From Bacteroidota bacterium (GTDB taxonomy: Bacteria > Bacteroidota > Bacteroidia > Bacteroidales > Prolixibacteraceae): a DNA stretch of 63,870 nucleotides. The stretch lies in the NCBI GenBank assembly GCA_030698405.1, contig JAUYMU010000090.1, positions 1-63,870 of the forward strand, written 5' to 3'. A program made the translations under genes and the position numbers. Of this stretch, positions 51,184-59,745 are shown piece after piece. The notes beneath the pieces were generated by a model. The model saw only the letters and a list, made by a program, of their open reading frames with translations, was not told the DNA's origin and did no database searches. How positions within the stretch are numbered: the first letter of the stretch is position 1; every line of letters starts with the position of its first letter.

Positions 51184-52164
51184 TTATGAATTTAGTTCAT
51201 CTTCGATAATCAATCCCAATACATCGCCCAATTTCCGATCCATCGCTGCAATTTGTTGAGGTACAAAGCTGGTGGCGGTCATTCCTGGAGTGGTATTTAC
51301 TTCCAGAAAATAGAATTCACCATTTTTCAGGATATAATCGATTCGCACAATTCCGGAGCAGTCGCACAAATCGTAAATGCGTGATGAGAGTTGCTGGATT
51401 TTTTGAGTCAGTTCCGGAGAAATGCGAGCCGGTGTAATTTCGTCGGTTTTTCCGGCAGTATATTTGGCATCGAAATCGAAAAACTCGTTTTGTGGAATGA
51501 CTTCTGTAACCGGGAAAATCAGTTCCTGATCCGAAAGTTTTACCAATCCGCAGGTAAACTCCGGGCCATCGATAAACTCTTCAACCAGAATGTCGTGACT
51601 TTCTTTCATGGCCATTTCGAGCGCAGCCAGAAGTTGTTCTTTTTCCTTCACCTTGGTAACTCCGAAACTTGAACCGCCTGCATTTGGTTTTACAAACATT
51701 GGCAATCCCAGTTCTTCGACCAACCGATCGGCATCTACCTGATCGCCTTTAAACAAGCGAACCGATTTTGCCATCGGAACCTTGAAATTGCGAAGGTAAT
51801 TGCTGCAGAAATACTTGTTGAAAGTAAGCGCCGAAGAATATACACCGCAGGTAGAGTAGGGGATTTTCACCATGTCGAAATATCCCTGAAGTTTGCCATC
51901 TTCGCCGGGAGTACCGTGAATGGTGATGTAAGCAAAATCGAATGGAGTTTTTTCCCCGTTTATGCTGAATGAAAAGTCGTTTTTATCGATGGATGCGATC
52001 ACCCGATCATCTTCGAGAACTTCCCAATCCAATCCTTTCATCTGTACTTTCCATACATTGTAAATGGCCGGATCGATTGATTCAAATACATTTTTACTGC
52101 TTTTTACCGAAACTACAAATTCGGAGGAGTCTCCACCATAAACAACAGCAATATTTTTTTTCAT
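51184..52164 (-). CDS. ddl: D-alanine--D-alanine ligase
   Basis: Encodes 326 residues of the ATP-grasp family. The N-terminal IAVVYGGDSSEFVVSVKSS is the first nucleotide-binding motif, ITIHGTPGEDGKLQGYFDMVKIPYSTCG is the middle domain, LPMFVKPNAGGSSFGVTKVK is the phosphate-grip region, and YFLEVNTTPGMTATSFVPQQ holds the catalytic metal-binding Glu/Asn. It makes D-Ala-D-Ala for murF. The D-Ala pathway is split between this gene and the distant murF-alr (14.9 kb). It stands alone, with an AT-rich gap and an inverted-repeat pair separating it from the rluD-like gene. Confidence 0.96.
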   Translation of the reverse strand: MKKNIAVVYGGDSSEFVVSVKSSKNVFESIDPAIYNVWKVQMKGLDWEVLEDDRVIASIDKNDFSFSINGEKTPFDFAYITIHGTPGEDGKLQGYFDMVKIPYSTCGVYSSALTFNKYFCSNYLRNFKVPMAKSVRLFKGDQVDADRLVEELGLPMFVKPNAGGSSFGVTKVKEKEQLLAALEMAMKESHDILVEEFIDGPEFTCGLVKLSDQELIFPVTEVIPQNEFFDFDAKYTAGKTDEITPARISPELTQKIQQLSSRIYDLCDCSGIVRIDYILKNGEFYFLEVNTTPGMTATSFVPQQIAAMDRKLGDVLGLIIEDELNS

Positions 52165-52180
52165 TTACTTTGTTTTTTTA

Positions 52181-52243
52181 CCACATAGACACATAGGTCA
52201 CATATTTTTTTCTTTTCTCTATGTGTGCTATGTGCCTATGTGG
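52181..52243. repeat. Inverted repeat pair between ddl and rluD
   Basis: ccacatagacacatag (52181-52196) and ctatgtgcctatgtgg (52228-52243) are inverted with one mismatch, separated by a T-rich loop. The compact stem is a possible terminator of the rluD-side transcript. Confidence 0.55.
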
Positions 52244-52258
52244 TTCACATTTATTTTA

Positions 52259-53332
52259 TTATTCCGAAGTTACCCTATTCGAAAGGTAATTCCGCCATTT
52301 TACAATTACGTTGGCCAAATCTTCAGGAAGTTCTGATTCGAAAACCATTTCTTCACCGGTAAAAGGATGCACGAAACCCAGCATTTGTGCATGAAGTGCC
52401 TGACGTGGAATCATTTCGAAACAATTCTTGACAAACTGTTTGTATTTCGTGAAAGTGGTTCCTCTCAGAACCTGGTCACCACCGTAATTATCGTCGTTAA
52501 ACAATGGGTGTCCGATGTGTTTCATGTGCACCCTGATCTGATGCGTTCGTCCGGTTTCAAGGCGGCACTCTACCAGATTTACGTACCCAAGTCGTTCAAT
52601 TACTTTGTAATGGGTTACGGCAGGTTTTCCATGTTCGGCTTCAGGAAAAACGGTAAAAACCTGCCTGTTTTTTAGGCTGCGGCCAATATTTCCGGTAATG
52701 GTTCCTTCATTTTCAGCAAGATCGCCCCAAACAAGCGCAACGTATCTCCTCTTGGTAGTTTTTTCGAAGAATTGCAGCGAAAGCTTCACTTTGGCTTCCA
52801 CAGTTTTTGCAATCACCAGTAACCCAGATGTGTTTTTGTCAATCCGGTGAATAAGTCCGGGACGAGGATCGTCTGAGTGGAAAAGTGGCAATTCCTGAAA
52901 ATGGTAGGCCAGCGCATTAACCAGTGTTCCTGAATAATTTCCATGTCCGGGATGAACTACCAGTCCTGCCGGTTTATTGACAACCAGCAGATGGTCGTCT
53001 TCATAAACAATGTTCAGCGGCATGTCCTCCGGAATAATCTTGAGTTCGCGCCGCGGATAGTCCATTACGATGGAAATTTCGTCGCCGGGTTTTACTTTGT
53101 AACTCGATTTGACCGGCACCGTGTTGACCAGAATTTTCCCCTCATCGGCAGCGGCCTGCAACCGGCTTCGGGTGGCATTCTGCAATCGGTTCGACAAAAA
53201 CCGGTCGATGCGCAGTAATGTCTGGCCGGGATCTACAATTATATTATAATGCTCGAACAAAGCGCCATCGTCGGTCTCTTCAATGTCCTCAATTTCTTCA
53301 AAATCGTCAATAAAATCTGTTTCTTCAATCAT
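52259..53332 (-). CDS. RluA/RluD family 23S rRNA pseudouridine synthase
   Basis: Encodes 357 residues. After an acidic N-terminal tail, residues about 37-95 form an S4 RNA-binding domain (RIDRFLSNRLQNATRSRLQAAADEG). The catalytic domain has LVVNKPAGLVVHPGHGNYSGTLVNAL, catalytic Asp in RPGLIHRIDKNTSGLLVIAK, and ECRLETGRTHQIRVHMKHIGHPLFND. It isomerises uridines in 23S rRNA, probably equivalent to RluD. The start codon directly abuts the stop of the PASTA gene (53333), so the two are translationally linked; ddl follows downstream. Confidence 0.94.
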   Translation of the reverse strand: MIEETDFIDDFEEIEDIEETDDGALFEHYNIIVDPGQTLLRIDRFLSNRLQNATRSRLQAAADEGKILVNTVPVKSSYKVKPGDEISIVMDYPRRELKIIPEDMPLNIVYEDDHLLVVNKPAGLVVHPGHGNYSGTLVNALAYHFQELPLFHSDDPRPGLIHRIDKNTSGLLVIAKTVEAKVKLSLQFFEKTTKRRYVALVWGDLAENEGTITGNIGRSLKNRQVFTVFPEAEHGKPAVTHYKVIERLGYVNLVECRLETGRTHQIRVHMKHIGHPLFNDDNYGGDQVLRGTTFTKYKQFVKNCFEMIPRQALHAQMLGFVHPFTGEEMVFESELPEDLANVIVKWRNYLSNRVTSE

Positions 53333-54157
53333 CTAAAAAAATGAATTATCGGGTTCTTCCGCTTCGGGTTTTGCCACGAGTTTTGTGGGATCAATGGTGA
53401 GCCAAATATCAATGGAGGTTCCTCTGGCTACTTCAAATATTTCAGCAGGATCGGGACTTTGTTTCCAAATCTGGCCTTTGATTTTCTCTTCTTCCGAAGA
53501 AAAAGATTCATCGTAATTAACGGTTCCTAAATTCAGGTATGATTCCTGAATTTTCAGCCGGGCTTCTTCAAGGTTATTTCCAAACAGTGTTGGAACTTTG
53601 CTGCTGGTAAAGTCACCCTCGGCACCCAAAACCAGATCGACGACCGATCCTTTGGGGACCATTTCACCTTCTCTGACAATTCTTCCATTCACTTTTTGCT
53701 CCAGAACGAGATCAGGAAATTCGGAAGGTTCGTATTCAATTTTTCCGGCAATCAGGCCTGCGCTTTCAATCAGGTTGGTTGCTTGGCGGTAGGAAATGTC
53801 AGTCAATTGCGGCATCGGAATCATTTCCTGACTGACAGCACAAAGGGTAATAAAAACAGTTCGGTTTTCCTTGACTTTTTGCCCCGGCTTCGGAAATTGG
53901 TCCAGAACAGTACCCGGAGCAGTTTCAAGAGAATATACAGAATCCTGAATCTCAAAACGGAGGTCAATCCTGTCTAAAATAGCAGCAGCTTCGGTACTGG
54001 TTCTTCCTTTCAAATCGGGTATCACAACCGATTCGCCATGATCGGTATAAATCCTCAGGAACAACATGCCAAATATTACCAATAAGATGACAATTGCAAA
54101 AACTGCTATTGCATTTGCTATAAAGATCTTGCTTTTAAAAAATTCTTTCAAAGTCAT
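53333..54157 (-). CDS. PASTA-domain membrane protein
   Basis: Encodes 274 residues. A short cytoplasmic start (TLKEFFKSKIFIANAI) and one membrane helix (AVFAIVILLVIFGMLFLRI) are followed by three PASTA domains outside the membrane: about 40-108 (VIPDLKGRTSTEAAAIL), about 112-180 (IPMPQLTDISYRQATNLIESAGL), and about 185-255 (KVPTLFGNNLEEARLKIQESYLNLG). PASTA domains bind muropeptides or other wall material. It has no kinase domain, unlike PknB proteins. In Bacteroidota I recall it upstream of rluD in a conserved string with ddl, suggesting a link between wall assembly and ribosome-maturation genes. Confidence 0.92.
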   Translation of the reverse strand: MTLKEFFKSKIFIANAIAVFAIVILLVIFGMLFLRIYTDHGESVVIPDLKGRTSTEAAAILDRIDLRFEIQDSVYSLETAPGTVLDQFPKPGQKVKENRTVFITLCAVSQEMIPMPQLTDISYRQATNLIESAGLIAGKIEYEPSEFPDLVLEQKVNGRIVREGEMVPKGSVVDLVLGAEGDFTSSKVPTLFGNNLEEARLKIQESYLNLGTVNYDESFSSEEEKIKGQIWKQSPDPAEIFEVARGTSIDIWLTIDPTKLVAKPEAEEPDNSFF

Positions 54158-54204
54158 TGTTTTGCCGATATCTGTATTGTATTCAAATCACTTCTTGTTC
54201 CCGA

Positions 54205-54402
54205 TTAATCTAACTCTATAAATTCATCCAATTCAATTCGTGAAAGCCCAAATTTTGCAGCAAGTAACGAACTTTCTTTCAACCTTTGTTTTAACAACTC
54301 AACGCTTATAATTTCAAGCAACTCGGGAAAAGTGAGATTCTCTGATTCAAGCCCAAATTGTTCGAATTCAGTGTCGGAAATGGAAACAAGGATAGTTCTC
54401 AT
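54205..54402 (-). CDS. Small hypothetical protein, possible antitoxin
   Basis: Encodes 65 residues, beginning MRTILVSISDTEFEQFG and ending IELDEFIELD. It is acidic, with an alternating beta-strand start followed by helices, a layout like small VapB/RHH-type antitoxins. No toxin gene is adjacent. It lies 47 bases upstream of the PASTA gene on the same strand. I do not recognise a named family. Confidence 0.5.
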   Translation of the reverse strand: MRTILVSISDTEFEQFGLESENLTFPELLEIISVELLKQRLKESSLLAAKFGLSRIELDEFIELD

Positions 54403-54567
54403 AGAAAGGTCGTTGAATGAAAATGTTTTCCAAAATTAAATATTTTTCTGACTTTACGATTGGTTTCACTTGTGACGACACCTGTTAATTCTGGTATAAA
54501 CACAAAAAGGTAAAGAAAATTCATTCTTTACCTTCTGTATATTTGTTAGAGACCTGAAAGCTTTCGG

Positions 54568-54726
54568 CTATCTTTTGTGCTGAGGTTCGTCAGAAACTGT
54601 CAGTTTTTTTCTTCCTTTTGCACGACGGGCTTTTAATATCTTACGGCCATTGGCTGTTGACATTCTTTCTCTGAACCCGTGTTTGTTTTTCCTTTTTCTG
54701 TTTGATGGCTGAAATGTCCTTTTCAT
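54568..54726 (-). CDS. rpmH: 50S ribosomal protein L34
   Basis: Encodes 52 residues, start [20 protein letters not shown] with the conserved [25 protein letters not shown]. It matches bacterial L34 in sequence and length; the C-terminal SDEPQHKR is a variable tail. It sits in the exit tunnel region of the large subunit. It has its own TTG-N19-TAnnTTTG promoter upstream at 54771-54800. It is not next to rnpA or yidC here but neighbours rsmG. Confidence 0.97.
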   Translation of the reverse strand: MKRTFQPSNRKRKNKHGFRERMSTANGRKILKARRAKGRKKLTVSDEPQHKR

Positions 54727-54770
54727 CGGTCAATATTTTTAGTGATAATGTTCGTTTTTATTTCGGACTG

Positions 54771-54800
54771 CAAAAATAGTTCTTTTTTAATATCCTGCAA
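54771..54800 (-). promoter_or_regulatory. Promoter of rpmH
   Basis: On the minus strand, TTG (54798-54800) and TATTTTTG (54771-54778) are separated by 19 bases, exactly the TTG-N19-TAnnTTTG arrangement of primary-sigma promoters in Bacteroidota. The -7 element lies 45 bases before the ATG. Confidence 0.7.
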
Positions 54801-54818
54801 ATATACCTGCCGCTTAAT

Positions 54819-55448
54819 TCATTTATTTTTTAAAGTCAAATGAATCAGCCGCTTTGTTTCAAAAAATTCTTCCTGAAAATAGTTTTGAAGGTCGTAAACC
54901 TTCACCTGTTTGCCGAATGGGCTGATTTCATCTTCAAAATCACCGCCTTTGAGGTAAAGAATTCCATTTGGCAAGGTGTTTTTACTCTGACTTGAAACTT
55001 TTGTACGCACCATCTCAACAAATCGTGGAAAAGCTGTGACAGCGCGGCTTACCACAAAATCAAACTTCTGTTTTACCTCTTCAACACGTTGATGTTCCGC
55101 TTTAACGTTTGGTAGATTCAGTGCGGCGGAAACTTCAGTAACCACTTTAATTTTTTTTGCAATTGAATCGATTAGCAGGAATGAAACTTCAGGAAAAAGA
55201 ATGGCAAGCGGGATGCCCGGAAAGCCGCCACCTGTGCCAACGTCTAAAACCGTGGTGCCGGGTTTGAATTGTATTATTTTGGCAATTGCCAATGAATGAA
55301 GTATATGCCGTTCATACAGTTGTTCAATGTCTTTTCTCGAAATCACATTTATTTTTGAGTTCCATTCTTCATAAAGCGAACCCAAACGGGCAAAATCACT
55401 CAATTGCTGACCGGTCAGATCAGGAAAATATTTTCTGATGATATCCAT
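54819..55448 (-). CDS. rsmG: 16S rRNA (guanine(527)-N7)-methyltransferase
   Basis: Encodes 209 residues. The SAM motif is VLDVGTGGGFPGIPLAILFP; upstream lie YEEWNSKINVISRKDIEQLYERHILHSL and downstream DFVVSRAVTAFPRFVEMV. This is the classic GidB/RsmG sequence. It methylates N7 of G527 in 16S rRNA; loss gives low-level streptomycin resistance in other bacteria. Length is normal. It is 22 bases downstream of the sigma-factor gene on the same strand and followed by rpmH. Confidence 0.95.
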   Translation of the reverse strand: MDIIRKYFPDLTGQQLSDFARLGSLYEEWNSKINVISRKDIEQLYERHILHSLAIAKIIQFKPGTTVLDVGTGGGFPGIPLAILFPEVSFLLIDSIAKKIKVVTEVSAALNLPNVKAEHQRVEEVKQKFDFVVSRAVTAFPRFVEMVRTKVSSQSKNTLPNGILYLKGGDFEDEISPFGKQVKVYDLQNYFQEEFFETKRLIHLTLKNK

Positions 55449-55470
55449 ATTTTATTGATAATCGGTACAA

Positions 55471-56082
55471 CTATGGTTGGTGCTCGTCGATCTCGGTCGA
55501 TTCGATCATTTTGAAGAGCATTTCGCGGGCCCTGAAAAGTTGTGCTTTTACAGTTCCGAGCGGAAGATTGAGTTCTTTGGCAATTTCTTCGTACGAAAAC
55601 TCGCGGAAATAACGGAGTTCCACCAATATGCGGTACCTGGGTTTTAGCCGGTGTACAATTCTTCGCATCAGAATGGCTTTCTGTATCCTGATCAGTTTTT
55701 CTTCAGGATTGGGATCGGCTGAACGTAGTTTTATAGGCGTGTCACTATCACCGTTATCCTGATTGTTTTCGATCGAGACATAAACTCCGCGGCGTTTTCG
55801 AAGGAAGTCGATACAATTGTTGGTGGCAATTTTAAACAGCCAGGTGCTGAAGGCATAGCTGGGCGAATACTGGTGTAAATTTTTAAATGCTTTTCCGAAA
55901 GCCTCAAGGGTAAGGTCTTCAGCGTCGCTTTTGTTGTTCACCATTTTCAGAAGCATAAAATAAATGGCGTCCTTATAACGGCTCATCAGCTGGGCAAAGG
56001 CCTTCTCATCGCCTGTCAGGGCCAATTCGACCAGTGAGAAATCATACTGCGCTTTATCTGATAGTTGCGGGTTTAGTTCCAT
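55471..56082 (-). CDS. ECF-type RNA polymerase sigma factor
   Basis: Encodes 203 residues. Region 2 is KAFAQLMSRYKDAIYFMLLKMVNNKSDAEDLTLEAFGKAFKNLHQYSPSYAFSTWLFKIATN. Region 4 is RYRILVELRYFREFSYEEIAKELNLPLGTVKAQLFRARE. It belongs to the general RpoE-like group common in Bacteroidota, not the SusC/FecR-linked group, and no anti-sigma gene is adjacent. It should drive a stress or envelope regulon, which cannot be named. Its start overlaps the end of the GT2 gene by 10 bases, so translation is coupled. Confidence 0.93.
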   Translation of the reverse strand: MELNPQLSDKAQYDFSLVELALTGDEKAFAQLMSRYKDAIYFMLLKMVNNKSDAEDLTLEAFGKAFKNLHQYSPSYAFSTWLFKIATNNCIDFLRKRRGVYVSIENNQDNGDSDTPIKLRSADPNPEEKLIRIQKAILMRRIVHRLKPRYRILVELRYFREFSYEEIAKELNLPLGTVKAQLFRAREMLFKMIESTEIDEHQP

Positions 56083-57209
56083 CGGCTTCTACGGTGAATT
56101 AAATACATGGACCAAAAAAAACAACAATTAATGACTGGTTTTATCAAAATGTAAAAAAACGAAGGTACGAAGATTTTTCTTTCCTTCAAACGGATTAAAA
56201 GTTTTTTAACAATAATTAATGAGGTAACAAAGTAAATTAGCAGCACCGACGAGAATGTGATCCAATATTCTGGATAGAGAATGATCAGAGTAATTGCAAT
56301 TCCAAGAAATAAAATTTTGGTGAAATCATCCAAAAACAGGTTCGCTTTTTTGCCCCAGCTCAGGTTTTGTCTTATTTGTACTGTTTTCTTCAGCAATTTG
56401 ATGTGGTCTCCGCGATCGTCTTCAATTCGTTCGCGAACAGCAATTTCCGGGTTTGTGGTAATTTTAATCCTTCCTTTTCTGAAGTTTTCATTGAAAATCA
56501 ATTCGAGGTTGGCAAAATTCAGGTTCAGTTTGTGCTTGAATCCCTGATTGTCAAAATACATTGATTTTCGGAAAAGAACATTGTTTTCGCTGAATACAAA
56601 TGGGTTGCCTGTAATTACACGCGAACCGCTGATCATGAACTGGCTGAAAAGTTCCAGCCGGCAAATCAGGTTGCGGAATCCTTTTTTTCGTTCAACATTG
56701 GAATAGGCAATTACCGCATCCGTATTGTCATCGAGAAGACTGGCAAGTTTTGACAACCATTCCTGACTTACCGGAACCGAATTGGCGGTAAGTTGTACGA
56801 TCCACGGTGAAGATGCACCCTTCAATCCGATATTGATAGATTGTTTTTCCTGAAACCGGTTTTCCTGGCTAAGGCTGGTAACTTTCAGTCTGTAATTGGT
56901 TTCGGCCAGTATGTTTAAAATGTGAAGCGTATCGTCTTCAGAAACTTCATCAATCACAATGAGCTGATAGTCGTTGAATGACAGCGCTGTATATTTGTCT
57001 ATCAGCTCGCGGATACCTGATTCTTCGTTTCTCAATGGAAGAATGATCGTAACCGGACTGAGTTCCGGATTGAAATCTTCCTTCCTGTGCAGAACCAATT
57101 TGAGATAAACACCTAGCAGAAAATACATCTGCACGATAAATGTTACTGATAATAAAACTAACAGCACTATGTCGCTGATAGAGAGTATTTGAAAATTAAT
57201 GAGCTCCAC
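56073..57209 (-). CDS. Glycosyltransferase family 2 membrane protein
   Basis: Encodes 378 residues. An N-terminal membrane helix (IVLLVLLSVTFIVQMYFLLGVYL) precedes the GT-A domain with TIILPLRNEESGIRELIDKY, then the DxD-like IVIDEVSEDDTLHIL and WIVQLTANSVPVSQEWLSKL. Two C-terminal hydrophobic segments follow (ILFLGIAITLIILYPEYWITFSSVLLIYFVTSLIIV and SFFYILIKPVINCCFFWSMYLI). It transfers a sugar from a nucleotide donor at the inner membrane, acceptor unknown. A canonical DxD is replaced by TANS at the usual place, so catalytic competence is not certain. It is the first gene of a unit with the sigma factor. Confidence 0.85.
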   Translation of the reverse strand: MELINFQILSISDIVLLVLLSVTFIVQMYFLLGVYLKLVLHRKEDFNPELSPVTIILPLRNEESGIRELIDKYTALSFNDYQLIVIDEVSEDDTLHILNILAETNYRLKVTSLSQENRFQEKQSINIGLKGASSPWIVQLTANSVPVSQEWLSKLASLLDDNTDAVIAYSNVERKKGFRNLICRLELFSQFMISGSRVITGNPFVFSENNVLFRKSMYFDNQGFKHKLNLNFANLELIFNENFRKGRIKITTNPEIAVRERIEDDRGDHIKLLKKTVQIRQNLSWGKKANLFLDDFTKILFLGIAITLIILYPEYWITFSSVLLIYFVTSLIIVKKLLIRLKERKIFVPSFFYILIKPVINCCFFWSMYLIHRRSRWN

Positions 57210-57357
57210 TTCTGAGTTACTTAGTTATTAAAATAAAAAAACAAGTCGTTTTTGCCGCGACAAAATTAATAAATCGGTTGATTTTCCATGCCCGATTTTT
57301 AATTATAATTAACAGAGGCCCTGTTGTTTCTTGCCCTCTTCTTTTCAGTTTAATACC

Positions 57358-57365
57358 TATCTTTG
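57358..57365 (+). promoter_or_regulatory. Candidate -7 element of tgt
   Basis: TATCTTTG matches TAnnTTTG, 22 bases before the ATG at 57388. A TTG at 57331-57333 is a little farther upstream than usual (24 bases). Confidence 0.4.
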
Positions 57366-57387
57366 AGCACTCAAAAAAAAGAAGTGA

Positions 57388-58518
57388 ATGCAATTTGAAC
57401 TGAAACATACAGCCGCCGGAAGCAAAGCCAGAGCGGGTTATATAACTACTGATCACGGAAACATTGAAACGCCAATTTTTATGCCGGTCGGAACAGCCGG
57501 ATCGGTTAAGGGAATTCACACCCGCGATTTGAAAGAAGACATCAAGGCACAGATCATACTCGGAAACACCTACCATTTGTTTCTCAGACCGGGATTACCC
57601 ATTATTGAAGAGGCTGGAGGATTGCATAAATTTAATGGCTGGAATGGACCGATTTTAACTGATAGCGGTGGTTATCAGGTTTTTTCTCTGGGCGATATCC
57701 GGAAGCTGAGCGAGGAAGGCGCCAAATTTCAATCTCACATCGATGGCTCTTCGCATTTATTTACTCCTGAAAGGGTGATGGATATTCAGCGGACTATCGG
57801 AGCGGATATTATCATGGCATTTGATGAATGTACTCCGGGAGATGCAGAATTTGAATATGCACGTAAGTCAATGGAAATGACACAACGCTGGCTCGACCGT
57901 TGTGTCAATCAGTTTGAAAAAACTTCGCCCAAATATGGTCATTCGCAGTCGTTGTTCCCCATTGTTCAGGGAGCTGTTTATCCTGAATTGCGCGAAATTG
58001 CTGCACGAAATGTACTTCAGTACAATAGTGATGGATATGCCATTGGCGGTCTTTCAGTAGGCGAATCAGAAAAAGATATGTATGCCATGATTGAAGTGGT
58101 AAACGAAATACTTCCGGAGAACAAACCGCGTTATCTGATGGGCGTTGGAACTCCGGTTAATATTCTGGAAGGAATTGACCGTGGAATTGATATGTTCGAT
58201 TGTGTGATGCCTACCCGCAACGGACGCAACGGAATGCTTTTTACGCAGAAAGGAATTATGAATATGCGTAACAAAAAATGGGCGGACGATTTTTCCCCGG
58301 TCGATGCCGATGGAACTTCGTTTGTTGATCACCATTACAGCAGGGCCTTTTTGCGCCATCTGGTCATTTCAGGAGAAATGCTGGGCGCGCAGATTGCCAG
58401 TGAGCACAACCTTGCTTTTTACCTTTGGCTGGTTGGCGAAGCGCGCAAACATATACTGGCCAATACATTCAAAAGCTGGAAAGAGGAAATGGTTCAGCAA
58501 CTATCGGTACGTTTATAA
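57388..58518 (+). CDS. tgt: tRNA-guanine(34) transglycosylase lacking zinc cysteines
   Basis: Encodes 376 residues. Typical motifs are present: GTAGSVKGIHTRDL, nucleophile-region LTDSGGYQVFSLGDIRKL, FDECTPGD, GGLSVGESEKDMY and FDCVMPTRNGRNGMLFT. It exchanges G34 for the queuine precursor preQ1 in tRNAs with GUN anticodons. In E. coli Tgt the zinc site is CxCxxC followed by His. Here the aligned stretch is PVDADGTSFVDHHYSRAFLRHL, with all three Cys replaced, although the His is kept and the surrounding residues align well. Either structural zinc is not needed in this lineage or another arrangement stabilises the loop. The lptF/G-like gene follows 11 bases later. Confidence 0.94.
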   Translation: MQFELKHTAAGSKARAGYITTDHGNIETPIFMPVGTAGSVKGIHTRDLKEDIKAQIILGNTYHLFLRPGLPIIEEAGGLHKFNGWNGPILTDSGGYQVFSLGDIRKLSEEGAKFQSHIDGSSHLFTPERVMDIQRTIGADIIMAFDECTPGDAEFEYARKSMEMTQRWLDRCVNQFEKTSPKYGHSQSLFPIVQGAVYPELREIAARNVLQYNSDGYAIGGLSVGESEKDMYAMIEVVNEILPENKPRYLMGVGTPVNILEGIDRGIDMFDCVMPTRNGRNGMLFTQKGIMNMRNKKWADDFSPVDADGTSFVDHHYSRAFLRHLVISGEMLGAQIASEHNLAFYLWLVGEARKHILANTFKSWKEEMVQQLSVRL

Positions 58519-58529
58519 TCATTTAGTTT

Positions 58530-59606
58530 ATGCTGCATAAAATTGATTACTATATAATTAAGAAGTTCCTCGGAACATTTTTTTATGCTATTGCGTTAAT
58601 CATCAGCATATCAATTGTTTTTGATGTATCAGAAAACATTGATGATTTTATATCGAAGGATGTTCCGATGAAAGCGATTGCATTTGACTATTACCTCAAT
58701 TTCATCCCCTACTTTGCCAATCTGTTCAGCGGACTTTTTACGTTTATCGCAGTAATATATTTTACATCGAAACTGGCATACGACACCGAAATTATAGCCA
58801 TTTTATGCAGTGGTGTGTCGTTCAACAGGCTAATGCGGCCATACATGGTGGGCGCGGCGGTTATTGCTGTTTTTTCATATCTGCTTGGTAATTATGTGAT
58901 TCCTCCGGCCAATATGAAAAAAGTAGAATTCAGGAACAAGTATATCGGAAGCCGAAACCCCGGAAGCGAACGGGATATTCACCGTCAGATTGAACCGGGT
59001 GTGTTTATTTACATGACGAATTACAATGCCAACAACGATGTGGGTTATAAATTTACCATCGAAAAATTTGAAGATAAGAAGCTGGTTTCAAAATTAACAT
59101 CCGAATACGTTAAGTGGGACCGCGAAAAGAAGATATGGGCGGTACACGAATATTCCATACGGACCATCGATGGATACAAGGAAACTGTCAGCAGGGGCAC
59201 TCAGATCGATACCACCTTAAATATGACTCCTGAAGATTACCAGATAGTCGAAAACATTGTTGAAACCATGACTTTGCCGGTACTCAATGCTTCGATCGGC
59301 AATCTGAAGCTCAGGGGAGTTAATACCATTGATTATGAAATGGAAAAACACAGGCGCAGAGCAGGGCCGTTTTCCGCATTTATTCTCACCATTATTGGGG
59401 TTTCGCTTGCTTCACGAAAAATCAAGGGAGGAATTGGATTTCATCTGGGGTTGGGCTTACTGCTGAGTTTTTCGTACATCCTTTTTATGCAGGTTACTAC
59501 TGTTTTTGCTACCAGCGGAACGCTTGCCCCATGGATGGCGATGTGGATTCCTAATTTGTTATACGGAGCCTTGGCTTTTTATCTTTACCGGCGGGCTGCA
59601 AGATGA
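58530..59606 (+). CDS. LptF/LptG family lipopolysaccharide export permease
   Basis: Encodes 358 residues of the YjgP/YjgQ family. Membrane helices are seen in FFYAIALIISISIVFDVSENI, an early LFSGLFTFIAVIYFTSKLA, and a central MVGAAVIAVFSYLLGNYVI. A periplasmic beta-jellyroll follows (about 125-255), then two closing helices, including FSAFILTIIGVSLASRKIKGG and GLGLLLSFSYILFM. With LptB and a partner it extracts LPS from the inner membrane. The YFTSKLAYDTEIIAILCSG region is the coupling helix that contacts LptB. The gene is 11 bases after tgt and likely cotranscribed with it; the partner permease is not in the window. Confidence 0.93.
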   Translation: MLHKIDYYIIKKFLGTFFYAIALIISISIVFDVSENIDDFISKDVPMKAIAFDYYLNFIPYFANLFSGLFTFIAVIYFTSKLAYDTEIIAILCSGVSFNRLMRPYMVGAAVIAVFSYLLGNYVIPPANMKKVEFRNKYIGSRNPGSERDIHRQIEPGVFIYMTNYNANNDVGYKFTIEKFEDKKLVSKLTSEYVKWDREKKIWAVHEYSIRTIDGYKETVSRGTQIDTTLNMTPEDYQIVENIVETMTLPVLNASIGNLKLRGVNTIDYEMEKHRRRAGPFSAFILTIIGVSLASRKIKGGIGFHLGLGLLLSFSYILFMQVTTVFATSGTLAPWMAMWIPNLLYGALAFYLYRRAAR

Positions 59607-59652
59607 TAAAATAAAAATGCTTTATAAAACATGTGAGGCAATAAAAAAATGA

Positions 59653-59660
59653 TAATTTTG
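59653..59660 (+). promoter_or_regulatory. Candidate -7 element of the carboxylase operon
   Basis: TAATTTTG fits TAnnTTTG and lies about 85 bases before the ATG at 59746. No TTG is at the expected spacing. Confidence 0.35.
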
Positions 59661-59745
59661 CCCACCTAAAACAACGTTTATGTTGGTATTTGAATAGGAG
59701 AAAACTCCATTCCCTCAGATTAATTAAATCAAAAAAACAAATTCT

